This document shows, piece by piece, positions 47,864 through 59,506 of a stretch of 64,000 nucleotides of DNA. The notes beneath the pieces are model-generated. The model had not been told where the DNA came from. It worked only from the letters and a program-made list of their open reading frames with translations, and made no database searches. Source of the stretch: Entrophospora sp. SA101. Taxonomy: Eukaryota; Glomeromycota; Glomeromycetes; Entrophosporales; Entrophosporaceae. The stretch lies in NCBI GenBank assembly GCA_958430865.1, contig CAUDNR010004400.1:12702-76701 (forward strand). The letters are read 5' to 3'. A program made the position numbers and the translations under genes. Numbering within the stretch: position 1 is the stretch's first letter; each line of letters starts with the position of its first letter.

Positions 47864-49809
47864 ATGGCATCTTTCATGGACCCAACACTGCAGTCTACCA
47901 TTAGCAACAATAGTAGTAATAGCAACAGCAGCAACAGTAGTCGTCGTAGCAGCATTGTTAGTGGTAGTATTATAAATAATAAAGAAGCAATAATAGATCC
48001 TTTTGATGCTAGATCTATACCAGTTCAACCAGCTGCATATACAGAAAATGATCCTACGGTTGAATTCTTTTGTATGCTTCATAAGAAATCTTCTTTTTTT
48101 TTAAGAATGTTATCCCAAACTTATTGATTTTATAAATATGTTATGCTCATAGATCGTCCAAGAACTTTATCAGTACTGTCAGCAATGTTGATTGGACTAC
48201 TTTATGTTGCTATGAAACCAGAAATGATTGATACCTCAATTAATATTAAATTGTATGTTAAAAAATTTACTTATAAATATTAAGTAGTTAATATTCATAT
48301 TTGTGCTTTTATAATAGTGGAGCCATGGCGGGAGTTGGATTTTTTTTGCTTTTTGCAATGCTACAATTTAGAGATGGGCCATTCATTAGACCACATCCAG
48401 TAATATGGAGAATTGTATTGGGTTTAGGAGTTTTATATCAAATGTTTTTAGTGTTTCTTCTATTCCAAGTAATTAATTATTTTCAATTTTATTTTTAATA
48501 ATTTATCGTTATTAGCTAAATAATCCAAAATTTATATATCATAATATTAATAGAATAAACGTGACGCGAGATACATTTTTGCAACAATAGATCCATCTTT
48601 AGGCAGACCACTTCCTGAACGTTCATATGCTGACAACTGTGAATTAACAATTGAAAATATCAAAGTAAATATATATGTTCGATGGGTTTAATAATCATAA
48701 GATCTTAAATTAATAAAATTCACATATTTTTTGTTTTGTTGATTTATTAGGATCAGATGGATATTTTCGTTGTTTATCATGCATCTGGATGGTTTGCCAA
48801 GGCATTGGTGCTTCGTGATTATTGGTTTTGTTGGATATTGTCCGTTATGTTTGAGGTGATGGAATATTCGTTACAACATCAATTAAATAATTTTGCAGAA
48901 TGTTGGTGGGATCATGTAAGTTACATATTATTTTTATATATGCCATAGCATATATGAGATTATCATACGCTTCTAGGATATTATATATATAAATTTATTC
49001 TTACATTACAACTTTAATTTATTAAAGTGGATTTTGGATGTTATAATATGCAATTGGGCTGGTTTATATCTTGGAATGAAAACATGTGAATATTTTGAGA
49101 TGAAGGGTTATTCGTGGAGAGGTATTAAACAAATTCCGTCATTAAAAGGGAAAATGAAACGTACAGTCCAACAGTTCACACCGCATCATTGGACAAAATT
49201 CGAATGGGGAACAACAAAAAGTTTTAAAAATTATTTAGCCGTCATTGGACTTTTATTTTTGGTATATCTAATGAGCTTCTCTTTTTATTTTCAAAATGAC
49301 ATTTAATTTTTATAATTTATTAATTTAATTTAAAATTTTCAAATTAGTTTTTACAAACTGATTTGAACGCTTTCTATTTGAAATATTTATTATGGATACC
49401 ACCAGAACATCCATTAAATGCATATAGATTTATATTACTTTTTTTTTGTGCAATTCCTGGTACAAGAGAAGCTTATCAATATTTAACAGACAAGTAAATG
49501 AGATTTTTTTATTGAGTTTCTTTTGAAATTTTACTCAAACATTTTATTTTATTTTATTTCCCATACGAACACTTTAGAGATTGTAAAAGACTTGGTCCAC
49601 AAGCATGGTTGACTATAGCAAATATAATGACAGAATCAGTCATATGTTTTAAATTTGGTAGAGGCGAATTCCCAAATCCAGCTCCAACGAGTGTAATAAT
49701 ATTTTGGACAATTTTAATAAGTTCATTAGTGATTTATGCAATTTGGCAATTTGGTATACCATATTGGAAAAAGAAAGAGACTAAAACACAAAAGATTAAA
49801 CAAAAATAG
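47864..49809 (+). CDS. Phosphatidylserine synthase (base-exchange type)
   Basis: Eight exons: 47864-48071, 48153-48252, 48318-48468, 48554-48664, 48751-48915, 49028-49261, 49348-49493 and 49578-49809. All junctions are in phase, giving 448 residues. It belongs to the animal/plant-type PSS1/PSS2 family, which swaps the head group of phosphatidylcholine or phosphatidylethanolamine for serine in the ER membrane. Diagnostic stretches are [96 protein letters not shown] and [11 protein letters not shown]. Several hydrophobic segments span the membrane. The first 70 residues are Ser/Asn-rich and probably disordered, and the C-terminus is lysine-rich ([13 protein letters not shown]), fitting an ER-resident protein. 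Note that this is not the CDP-diacylglycerol-dependent type used by yeasts. Confidence 0.95.
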
Positions 49810-50334
49810 TGAGAAAGCAGTTAATATAAACAACAATTAATGATTATATTATATTATATTTTTTTAAAATTAATTAGTGGAGTTAATTAATATTGTAAAT
49901 ATTTTAAAGGAATATGTGAAATAAACACAATCAAGATTTATTCGAGTATATACAGGTTCTGTACATCTGCGCCTCTGTACTAAATTTTTGTACATATTAA
50001 GTACTCAACGCCCATCACAAATTCTGTATAAACAAAAAAGAATAGTAATAGTGTATCAGTACGGACAGAATTGAAAAGCAATTGGATTTATTTATATATA
50101 TTAATATTAAGATTTATTATTATTGTTTGCGAAAAAGTCACATTATTGAAAATTATTTGCGTATAATAAGTTTATCAATTCTTTTTACAAAATGTTTGTA
50201 AGACGACATTTTAATATTCTTGTTTATATATATCTATCTAAACTTGTCAATTTCATTTTGTAAAATATTAATAAAAATTTTTTCCGATTTTAAAAATTTG
50301 TTTAAACTCAGGAGAAAAAAAATTCTTAAAACAT
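49810..50334. other. Intergenic stretch
   Basis: 525 bp of AT-rich DNA between the PSS gene and the first kinase gene. No element or gene recognised; it presumably carries the kinase promoter. Confidence 0.5.
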
Positions 50335-51707
50335 ATGGAAGGCAATTCGAATAGACACAGATATCATAGCGGCTCTTACAGCTTTGATGACTCTAATGAA
50401 GCAAATTTTGACAGACAATCAGAAGTAAAGGATGAAGCAAAATATGGCACATGCCAAAGGTGTATGGGATGTTATGCTAATTATGAATGGTGCCAAAGAT
50501 GTGACCCGATTCTATTAACTGAAGGATGGACTAGCGATAATGAAGCGATAGACGAAATAATAAAGAGCACACAACTCAAAGCAAAGGGATACAATAATTA
50601 TAATTATCTTGAATGGATTTCTTATAAGGATTTGATAAACAGTGTAATTATAGGTAGTGGCGGCAATGCAATTATATACAAAGCTACTTGGAAAAATGGT
50701 AGAAAATCCATAGACGAAAATAAAAAACGATGTGCAAACGACATGATTGTTGCATTAAAAAGATTCCATTCTCCAGAAATTTCGAAAGAATTTCTAAAAG
50801 AGGTAAAGTCATTTTTTTTTAAAAAATTTACTAACCAAATTAATTATTAAAATGATTTTACTTTATTTTCTAGTTTAAAAATTATGTTATATTTCATCAA
50901 GAAAAATGTATAATTCATATTTATGGAATAACAAGAGATCCACATACAATGCAATATATATTTGTAATGGATTATAAAGAAGAAGGAAGCCTTCGTGACT
51001 ATTTATCAAGAGAATTTAGAATTTTAAGGTGGAAAGATAAAATAAAGATTCTTGAGAGTATTATCAAAGGGTTAAAAACAATTCATGCAAAAAACATCGT
51101 TCATCGCGATCTTCACAGTGGTAATATTCTTCACCAAAAACAATGTCATTTTATTACTACATTCATTGCAGACTTAGGGTTATCATGTCCAGTTGATCAA
51201 AAATCATCAAATAGTAATATGTTTGGGGTGATACCTTATATTGCGCCTGAAGTTATGAATCGAAGGCCATATACAATGGCATCAGACATCTATAGTTTTG
51301 GGGTGTTGATGGCAGAAATATCAACAGGTCAGCGACCATTCAGTAATGTCTCACATGGAATAAGTCTTATGCTTGAGATTTTTCATGGGTTAAGGCCAAG
51401 ATTTTCCAGTAACACACCTAGTTTTTACAAAGAGTTAGCATGCAGTTGCATGGACAGTGATCCAGAAAAACGACCAACTGCAGAAAAAATTGCAGAGATT
51501 TTGGTTTCTTGGAAACTCTCATTTAATGATTTTGTAATTTCTGCTGAAAACCATGATTATTATACACAAGATCAGATTGATGAAATAAAATCAAGGAGAA
51601 GAGAAATTGATGAAATGGATAGAATGGAATTTGACCCTTCAAAAATTGTTCACCCAAATGCTGTTTATACTAGCAGACTTTTAGAACTTCCAGGAGACCT
51701 TACATGA
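50335..51707 (+). CDS. TKL-type protein kinase with Cys-pair N-terminus
   Basis: Two exons, 50335-50802 and 50874-51707, phase 0, 433 residues. The N-terminal leader has CQRCMGCYANYEWCQRC, a paired-Cys motif common before kinase domains in this fungal group, followed by a WTSDNEAIDEII-type linker. The kinase domain has a full set of motifs: glycine loop IGSGGNAIIYKA, VALKRF Lys, catalytic loop VHRDLHSGNIL, metal-binding IADLGLS (DLG for DFG), IAPEVMNRRPYTMASDIYSFG and an MDSDPEKRPTA end. It should be catalytically active. These genes form one of the largest expanded families in Rhizophagus genomes. The specific role is unknown. Confidence 0.92.
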
Positions 51708-52210
51708 ACCTGTTAAGAAGGGTAGAATTAGTAATACAAATGGTAATTCCATCATTATCAATTTTAAACATGATATTGTAATAAAATATCAGTTTTAACA
51801 ATTATCTTTATATAATATCTCTTTATATTTATAAGTACCTTTTTATATTTATAAATTCTCACAAGTACATTTAGATACGTGAGATACGGATGAATTGCTA
51901 AATTAAGATTATAAAAAAACATTAAATATTTATTTATTAAATTTATAATTTGTTTATATAAATTAATACAATTTCTTATCCGATAACAGCTTTATTATAA
52001 TAATAAATTAATATTAATAATAATAAATATATATTATTTTCACGCGGAAAATAAAAAATAAAAATCTAAATAGTAATAGAAAAAAATGTAACGTAAATAA
52101 AGCGGAATAAATAATAACTAGCGTTCACGTTTCACCAAGTTTTAATATTTTCTTTTTTTTCTATATATATATGAGCCGATATCATTTGGGGTTTTTTTTT
52201 TAAAAAAAAA
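51708..52210. other. Intergenic stretch between kinase paralogues
   Basis: About 500 bp, AT-rich, nothing recognised. No pseudogene fragment of the kinases is visible here. Confidence 0.5.
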
Positions 52211-53562
52211 ATGTTTTTGACGTATATTGGTTTTGTTTCTTCAAGATTGATAGAATTAATTAAAAGAATTTTTGATCCGCCGAATTCTTGTAAAGAACCA
52301 GCTTGTGGTAACGAGAAAAGCATACAACTTGAAGAAGCAAAAAGATGTGATATTAATGATTTACAAATTCCTCATGAACAATTAAAATATATTGAAAAGA
52401 TAGGCGAAGGGGGTTTTACAACCATATACAAAGCTACTTGGATAAAGGGTGAAAATTATATACATCCTAAGAACGACATAAGGCACAATAAAGATTGTAC
52501 TGTTGCATTAAAACAATTACATGGCTCTCAAAAGATTTCCAAGGAAGTTTTAAATCAGGCAAGTTACTTTGTCTTATTTATTTTCTTGAGATTTTTGTTT
52601 TTACAAAAATATATTGCTAAAACGAATATATACATGTATAAATGTTATAGCTCAAAAATTATAAAAAATTTAATCAAATATATGGATTAACAATTGATCC
52701 ATTTAAAAAAGAACTTATAATAATAATGGAGTATAAACGCGACGGAAATCTTTATGATTATTTATCTGTTGATTTTAAAAAAATACCATGGTTGGAAAAA
52801 ATAAAAATTCTTAATTATATTAAAGGTTCTTTACAAAAAATCCATCAACAAAATCTCATTCACTGTAATCTTCACAGTGGCAACATCTTTCACAAAAAAA
52901 AACAACAATTTATGCCTACACATATTACAGATTTAATGTTGACAACTCTAGTCAAACCAATATCAACATCGTCATCATCATCAAATACAAATAATATATA
53001 CGGGGTAATGCCATATATTGCACCTGAAGTTCTAAGAGGTGAAACGCATACAATGGCATCTGACATCTATAGTTTTGGGGTGTTGATGTCAGTGATATCA
53101 ACAGGTCAGCAACCATTCAGTGATATCTCACACGATGGAACCCTTGCGACTCGGGTTTGTCAGGGGTTAAGGCCAAGATTTTCAAACAACACCCCCGATT
53201 TTTTCATAAGATTAGCATACAATTGCATGGATGCTAATCCGAAAAAACGACCAACTATAAAGGAAATTGGGGATGTTTTAGATTCTTGGAAACATTCATT
53301 TAATAATTATGTAATTTCTGCTGAAAAACATGATCATTTTTCACAAGTCCAGGTTAATGAAATAAGATCAAGGAGAAGACAAATTGATGAAATGGATAAA
53401 ATAAAATTTGACCCTTCAACACTTACACCAAGTGTTCACCACAAAAATGCTATTTATACCAGTAGATTTTTAGAACTTCCAAAAGACCTTCCAAAACCTG
53501 TTAATCACAATAATGTCACAATAATTGGCAATTTTAATGGTAATTATCAATATAACTGTTAA
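52211..53562 (+). CDS. TKL-type pseudokinase paralogue
   Basis: Exons 52211-52558 and 52651-53562, phase 0, 419 residues. The intron donor is GC (CAG before GCAAGT), a GC-AG intron. It lines up with the kinase at 50335-51707 through the whole domain and the C-terminal VISAEKHDH...RRRQIDEMDKIKFDPS...YTSRFLELP region, so the two are tandem duplicates. The N-terminus differs: it lacks the multi-Cys leader and begins with a hydrophobic stretch. The glycine loop (IGEGGFTTIYKA) and VALKQL Lys are kept. The catalytic loop is LIHCNLHSGN, with HRD changed to HCN, and the DFG site is TDLM. Loss of the catalytic Asp predicts little or no phosphotransfer. The frame is otherwise open to the end, suggesting a kept, non-catalytic function. 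Confidence 0.88.
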
Positions 53563-53640
53563 ATTATCTGTTATTTAGTATTACTATTATAATAATAATA
53601 TTATTAATTTTAATATCAATATTAATATCATTATTATAAT

Positions 53641-53735
53641 TTTAACAATTAGAATCCTACAACAAAGAATTAATATCATTATTATAATTTTGACAATTAG
53701 AATACTACAACAAAGAATTAATATCAGAAGATTAC
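53641..53735. repeat. ~58-bp direct repeat, two units
   Basis: Two adjacent units carrying ACAATTAGAATCCTACAACA followed by AAGAATTAATATCA, the second with one substitution (ATACTAC). They lie just downstream of the pseudokinase gene. Confidence 0.75.
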
Positions 53736-53784
53736 TACACCAATTAAAATTATTAAAATTATTAAAATACAAGTACTATAACTA

Positions 53785-53910
53785 TACATGAAGTCGAAGC
53801 TATTTCGATCATTTGCAGATCTGGTCGAAATAGGGTCGGAACTGATTTTTACTATGTAGTTACCTCAAGTCGAAACATTTCGACTTTGGGGTTTAATTTG
53901 ACTTCATGTA
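53785..53910. mobile_element. GAAGTCGAAA-type MITE, copy b
   Basis: Same orientation and sequence order as 39340-39480, but 15 bp shorter because parts of the GGTCGAAA-rich interior are missing. Flanks on both sides read TATAACTATA, compatible with a target duplication but also with local simple repeat. Confidence 0.85.
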
Positions 53911-54240
53911 TAACTATAACTATTATATATAAATTAATAATTGCCTTGAATTAACATATATTTTAGCCAAGTGCTCATTCGAGTTACGCGGCCAGCCTTG
54001 TTTGAGATAAACATTTGGGGGCCTTTTCAACAGAAGTAACTCTCTGGGCCACCCAAAGCCAAAATTAGGTTGAGTGCAAAGATTTATTTTTAGCATAATA
54101 TAACTTTCATGTGTAATATATGCAATATATTTATTTTATTACTTACAGTAATATAAAAAATATCAAAATAATAAAAATATCAAAATAAAAAATAATAAAA
54201 TATCAAAATAATAAAAAATATAATAAATAAAAATATCAAA
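53911..54240. other. Short AT-rich intergenic stretch
   Basis: About 330 bp. The end (54130-54240) is a simple run of AATAT/ATCAAAATAATAAAA words. No gene. Confidence 0.5.
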
Positions 54241-54590
54241 AATCTAAATTCTCAAAATTTTGCCGGAAGCACTTTTAGGTATCTTATCAATAATGTAGAT
54301 AACACCGCGCAATAGTAACCTTTTTCAGCCATATAATCTTGAATGGATTTTTGGCAGCCGGTTTTGGCATTTAAATTGATAACCCCAATATAAAAAAATG
54401 TTGCTTTTCCCAGTAAATTCTTCACCATTTCCGCTTTTTACGTGACCTCTCTAACTTGAATTCCTTTAAATGGAAAATGTATATTCTATTTATAATGGTT
54501 TATGCACGCGCCAAGTGGCAGTGGACACTTGATTTTATTTAATTGGCAAAAAAGTTTCAGCTCGAGAACTTTTTGTATTCCATCTTTTTC
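54241..54590 (-). pseudogene. Collapsed relic of an acyl-CoA ligase locus
   Basis: Three blocks match separate parts of the intact ligase locus at 61.4-64.0 kb, in the same order and orientation. About 54270-54345 matches the ligase C-terminal coding end (GGTATCTTATCAATAATGTAG, TTTTTCAGCCATATAATC) at 61415-61515. About 54355-54450 matches the region upstream of its start (CCGGTTTTGGCATTTAAATTG, TTTTCCCAGTAA, TTTCCGCTTTTTACGTGA) at 63691-63830. About 54503-54575 (CACGCGCCAAGTGGCAGTGGACAC) matches 63931-64000. The gene body between has been lost, leaving the 3' coding end fused to the 5' flank. Confidence 0.85.
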
Positions 54591-56130
54591 ACATGCATGG
54601 TTTTATATAGTGTTATTAGAATATGCAGGACTTGGAAGTTTACGGATGCATATTAATATTAATATTGACGGGCCTGCAGCGGAAAACATCAAGTATAGGA
54701 ATGATTCTCAATGAAGTCAAATTGTTTATATATCTATGTTACACGTATTTATTGAGTGCAAAGATAAAAGATTTTTTTTTTTCACTGTTGTAAATAATGC
54801 AAATATCACCAATAAAAAATAAAAATAGAGTTAGTTTTAAACCATATTTTTGTACTTGATTAATATGTGTATCGAAAATCCTATTACATTTCTATAAAAC
54901 TCTGTGCCTCAATTTTCACGCGATTTTAGAAAGATTTTACTTTCAATTGTCACTATGTGATAAATGCGACAAGAGGAAATTAAGTGGTATGTATGAATTA
55001 ATTGAAAGCAGACGAACGAAGAGACAAAAAGCCAAAATGAAGAAGAGCTAGGAGATGCGAATGAAAAGTTTAAAGGTGGGGATAGTGAATAAGAAAGTGA
55101 GGATGATGGTGAAAATTTAAAAGGCGAGTGGATGATGGCTGTGTCGTATTTGATCATTATAATGAACATAAAATTAGATTAATAAAATAGCCGTTATAAC
55201 ACTAACTTGATTTAATTCTATTATAGCTTATCAATAAAGCAAGCAAACAAAGAAAATTGTTCTTTACGCAATCTCACTCTTTGAGTTTATATTTTTTTTT
55301 AGATTAGCCAACATCTTCTTATTAATTAATAATAAGGCTTATAGCACTATTTTCAAGGCAGATATTCTTTCTGACTCTAATATAATGATTGTGTCTTCCT
55401 TTTTTTGACTATATTTTTTTGATAAGATTGAAATAAGCAATTATAAATTTGCAACAAGTAATTAGCGATACAATATATCAATATATAAATTGCAGATTTA
55501 TCTGTCATATCTATACACTTCCTATTATTATTACTATCGGACACAATTTTTCGAAACTTTTGGTATATAATAAAAAATACTAATACCGTTCTTAGTAGTA
55601 ACGTCAGCCGGTAGAAAAACCTTAGCGGCTATATTAATTATGTATATAGATAAAAACACTCATTTTTACGTCTGGAATTTTGGTGCAGAATTCAGTGGTA
55701 TAGATAAACAATTAGTTGAGATGGGTCTATCTGCATTACTTAGAATGACAAAAAAAAGCATATACTTTCCCTCAGAAAATTACAATACTCGTAGCTGGAT
55801 AAAAGATAATAAATAAAGGAGGCAAAAGCAATAATAACGGCGAATTAGGAAATATAATAATAACGATAGTAAGTAATAACAATAGCAAATAATCGTAGTA
55901 ATTATGATAATAATGATAATGATAATGATAACAATAGTAGTAATAATAATACCGGCGGGCTTAGCCGGCTAAGCTGTTTAAAACTTTCTTAGCCAGCTCA
56001 TATCATGAATTTTTAGCTTAAGCTCGTGTGAATATATATGCAAGTTTTAATTTCTTTGCCATTGAAAATAAAAACAAAAACTCTAAAAAAATTATAAAGG
56101 TTGATTGGAAGAATTAGGATTACATATTTA
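54591..56130. other. Intergenic stretch without a supported gene
   Basis: AT-rich. 55030-55170 reads EELGDANEKFKGGDSE on the plus strand before a stop, possibly worn coding sequence. Around 55950 the palindromic AGCCGGCTAAGCT and nearby TTAGCCAGCT words suggest the end of a small element. Nothing further can be assigned. Confidence 0.45.
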
Positions 56131-56262
56131 TGTTGTATGTGAAATCGAAATATTATGGAGTGGGGTGAAATTCTGATTGGCTAACTTGAATTTCACGCAT
56201 GTAAATTTGAATTTCACATATGTGAATTGCAAATTCACATAATTTCATTTTCACGTACAACA
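56131..56262. mobile_element. TGTTGTATGTGAAAT-type MITE, copy b
   Basis: 132 bp, bounded by TGTTGTATGTGAAATCGAAA and TTTCATTTTCACGTACAACA. It is the reverse complement of the 40733-40879 element in overall order: GTGAATTGCAAATTCACAT here corresponds to ATGTGAACTTGCAATTCACA there. Confidence 0.8.
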
Positions 56263-57906
56263 TAAACAAATATTTGCATTCACTGTTTCACAATGTTCAC
56301 AATTAATAAAAAGAAATTTATTTTCCTATTATTATTTTACGAATACCAAATATCAATTTATTTTAAATTCATTTCGGAATTATTTTGGAATAGTATTATA
56401 GTGTTGTAAGATAGTAACGGGATCATTTACTGTTACTATTTATAATAAAGTTGAAGAAATTGTATCATTATAAACAAATTATAAGTTTTAAAAAAAAATT
56501 TATATTTGGTAATAACTTAATATAAATAAATAATAATATTTATGATCTTAATTTAGCAATTCACTCATATTAAATCGTTCATTCTTCAATATTATACACA
56601 TCCTTTTGCTTCTTGTTCTTTATAAGAAATCGGCGGATCACAAGTCGGACATCCATAACTTTCTTCAGAATACTCGCCAACATTGTAGTGTTTATATTCA
56701 TTAATAAAGAGTTCATCAAAAAGTTTTTAAGTAACTCCATTATTGTTACTGTACTGGGAGTGTTGGGATTATTAATTGCTATGTTGAACTTGGGAATTTT
56801 TTCGTTTATTTTGTTTAATTTTAATAATATTACCAGAATTATCAATTATAAATATTTTGCGGAATATTTAATATTTGTATTGTATTATTATTACACGAGT
56901 TAAGATTTTTAATTTTAATTTCTTGTTGGAACCGGTTCGATAAAATCGAGTTAAACCGGTTGCAACTAGTTGTAATGTAATAATAATAAATAATAAATTC
57001 TGATTCTATTCAAATAACCGGATACCCGGTTAAAACCGGTTCTGATTTTGAAAAGATGATTAAAAGCAGTTCTTGAAAACAAAACCAGCTCTAACATTTA
57101 ACTAGGAGTATGATACTTATTATTATTAGATAATGGAAATCAAGCAGAAAAATTTCCTGATTCCATAAACTTTATTTTTTGTACTGATTCATATGATGGA
57201 ATCCTTGTTACAAAGTTCACACATGCTATTGATAATTGGTATAAATAATGAAGATGTTGATAATATTGATGTTAATCGATATTAGAAAAAGGATTGATGA
57301 TGATATTGATATTGATGTAAATTATTAGTAGAAGAAGCTTCCTTTTGAGCCAGATAACACTTTGTTGTTGTTGTTCATCATTATTAGTAGAAACTACTTT
57401 TTGAACTGAATGAACATTTCTTGTTGTTGTTGCCAATGATGATGTTATTAGCAAAAGTTATTTTCTAACCTTACTCATAAACGAGGTTTTTTTTGGAAAT
57501 CGGTTCTAATTTATTGTAAAATTAGTCTTTACTGTTATAACAAGGAACAGGAAACAGAACTTGAACAGCCATATCAATATTTCCTTCTTATTATTATGAT
57601 TAAGTAATATCAAGAGACATTTTTTCTATTGGAGATATTAGCCTTAAATCAAATGGCATTAATAAAAGCAGCAATTTTAGCTATGAAACTTCAAGATACA
57701 AACCCAAAATTCCATCTATACTTGATAAATATTGATATTTTAATTGTTTTTTCACGATTGTATTTTCAGATTGCAAGTGTAGTTTTCTATCAAAATCTAT
57801 GGCAAAAGTTAAATATTATAATATATTAAATTTTTATTTTCTGCAAGTAATATAAACCTAAAAATGTCTACTAAATCTAACAACTATTTCTAATCCAACT
57901 ATAAAT
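56263..57906. other. Intergenic stretch with ACCGGTT-rich segment
   Basis: No gene supported. The segment 56930-57070 has repeated AACCGG/CCGGTT words (GGAACCGGTTCGATAAAATC, GTTAAACCGGTTGC, GGTTAAAACCGGTTCTG), with another GGTTCTAATT at about 57500. This fits the sub-terminal repeats of a DNA transposon, but no transposase is present. Two overlapping open frames at 56579-56903 on opposite strands cannot be told apart from chance. Confidence 0.4.
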
Positions 57907-58859
57907 TAGTGGTGTGCGACGAAACTTTTGATTTTAGTCATTGACGTGATGAAAGTACTGACTAAAGGTAGTTTCTCGCCAATGACCATTTTGACAGTTT
58001 AACAAAAGTAAAAAGTGTTGATGAAAGTAAAATTGTTGTTTTTTTTTGTTATACAATAAATAAAATATACGTACGATATTATGATATCATACAGTATTTT
58101 CTGATGAAAGTAATAATACGAGGAAGTTCCTGATATTGAAGTCAAATAATGGTTTAAATTATAACCCAAATGATTTAAGTTAATAAATATAAATTAATTA
58201 ATATAATCCAAATATTTAAATACCTTCATCTATTGATTTGAAGTCACTACTTGCAAGGTGTTGCTAACTTTGAGCAAATCATATATATAGTTTTTCTTGA
58301 ACTAGAGAATTTGATTTGATCTATATGAGCATTTCAGGAGGTTGTGGAGACGGAGGAACTGTTGTATTGCTTTGCATAGTGGTAGAATCAGATGCTTGCA
58401 GGTATGGTTGTTGATTTGTCATCGAGCTTCAATAATTTTGGATTATGACTTGAGAAAATGAAAATAATAGCACTGAATTTGGAAGCGACAATCTTTACTT
58501 TGAAAACCTGCATCAGGAATATGTGTTTCTAAATGGAAGTGGAAGTTTACAGATTGAAAATAATGACAGTCAGTCATTACTTAGAAAGTGAAGTGAAGAT
58601 TGGAATAATGATGTGGAGATTGAAGATGATGCTAACACAACAATGATAATTGCAATTTAAGCAATATATCAAAAAAGAAAAGAAAAGTCAAACTTTACAT
58701 AGAAGAGATGTTAATAATGAAGTTATAAACAAAATCCAAGTAATTGTTAGTTGATATCAAAAAATTAATAAAAACTAGATTTGGTTCAATGATTTTGAGT
58801 TTTCGACAAGAGCTTAGTCATTAGACAAGTGTTTTAGTCTTTCGCCATACAACATTACT
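57907..58859. mobile_element. Possible hAT-type nonautonomous element
   Basis: Left end TAGTGGTGTGCGACGAAA and right end (reverse complement) TAGTAATGTTGTATGGCGAAAG are roughly matching. Both also carry sub-terminal ACTTTTG/TAGTCATT and TAGTCTTTCGCC words. The pattern fits hAT ends. The 950-bp interior has no transposase motif. The ends match imperfectly, so this is tentative. Confidence 0.35.
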
Positions 58860-59268
58860 ATGTATAAACTCATGTTATAATGTAGAATGCATCAAAAAAG
58901 ATTAAGATTATCAAACTTGCCATACAAGAGTGAAAAGCTTCCAAAATTCGATCTGTTATTTTCGATTCCTACATTCACCAATACATTCCTTAGCATAACT
59001 GTGAGATTCACCTTGTTCTCCATTTTCACTTTTAGATAGCAAAAAAAGACCACCAGACCTTAATCTAATTAACCATTCAAACCGGCTGATTAGGAAATTT
59101 TTCCCACTGCAACATTATTCTTGAAACAATATCTTTCTTAATTCTTCCTATCCTATCAATTGGTGATATGTTTTAATGGTGAAGTTGTAAGAAAATTACG
59201 AACCTTTTCAAAAAATCCATTAGGCATGGTAGTGGTAGTGGCGGTGGTAGTGCTTATTAAGAATATGG

Positions 59269-59491
59269 TTGTTTGCCATAATCGCCCTTGATAAATGATC
59301 TTAAAGCCATAATTAGTTGCCATAATTGACTTTAATAGTTGACAAAATCATTTCTGTAATTATTGAACTCTAAGTCAAATGGGCATATTAACATATAGTT
59401 ATTTTAAGTTCATTCATATAAAGAATATCGAAAATCCATAATTATTGCCATAATCACTTTTCCTCCATAAACAATTAATTATGGCAAACAA
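59269..59491. mobile_element. MITE with TTGTTTGCCATAAT ends and 14-bp flanking repeat
   Basis: Inverted ends TTGTTTGCCATAAT (59269) and ATTATGGCAAACAA (ending 59491) match perfectly over 14 bp. The 223-bp interior repeats the word GCCATAAT several times. On both sides lies the direct repeat TATTAAGAATATRG (59255-59268 and 59493-59506, one mismatch), which looks like a target-site duplication of unusual length. Confidence 0.8.
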
Positions 59492-59506
59492 CTATTAAGA
59501 ATATAG

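Noticed and set aside
56579..56903. Overlapping open frames on both strands, about 90 residues each
   Set aside because: Neither shows a recognisable motif, splice-linked partner or compositional support; AT-rich chance frames are common here.
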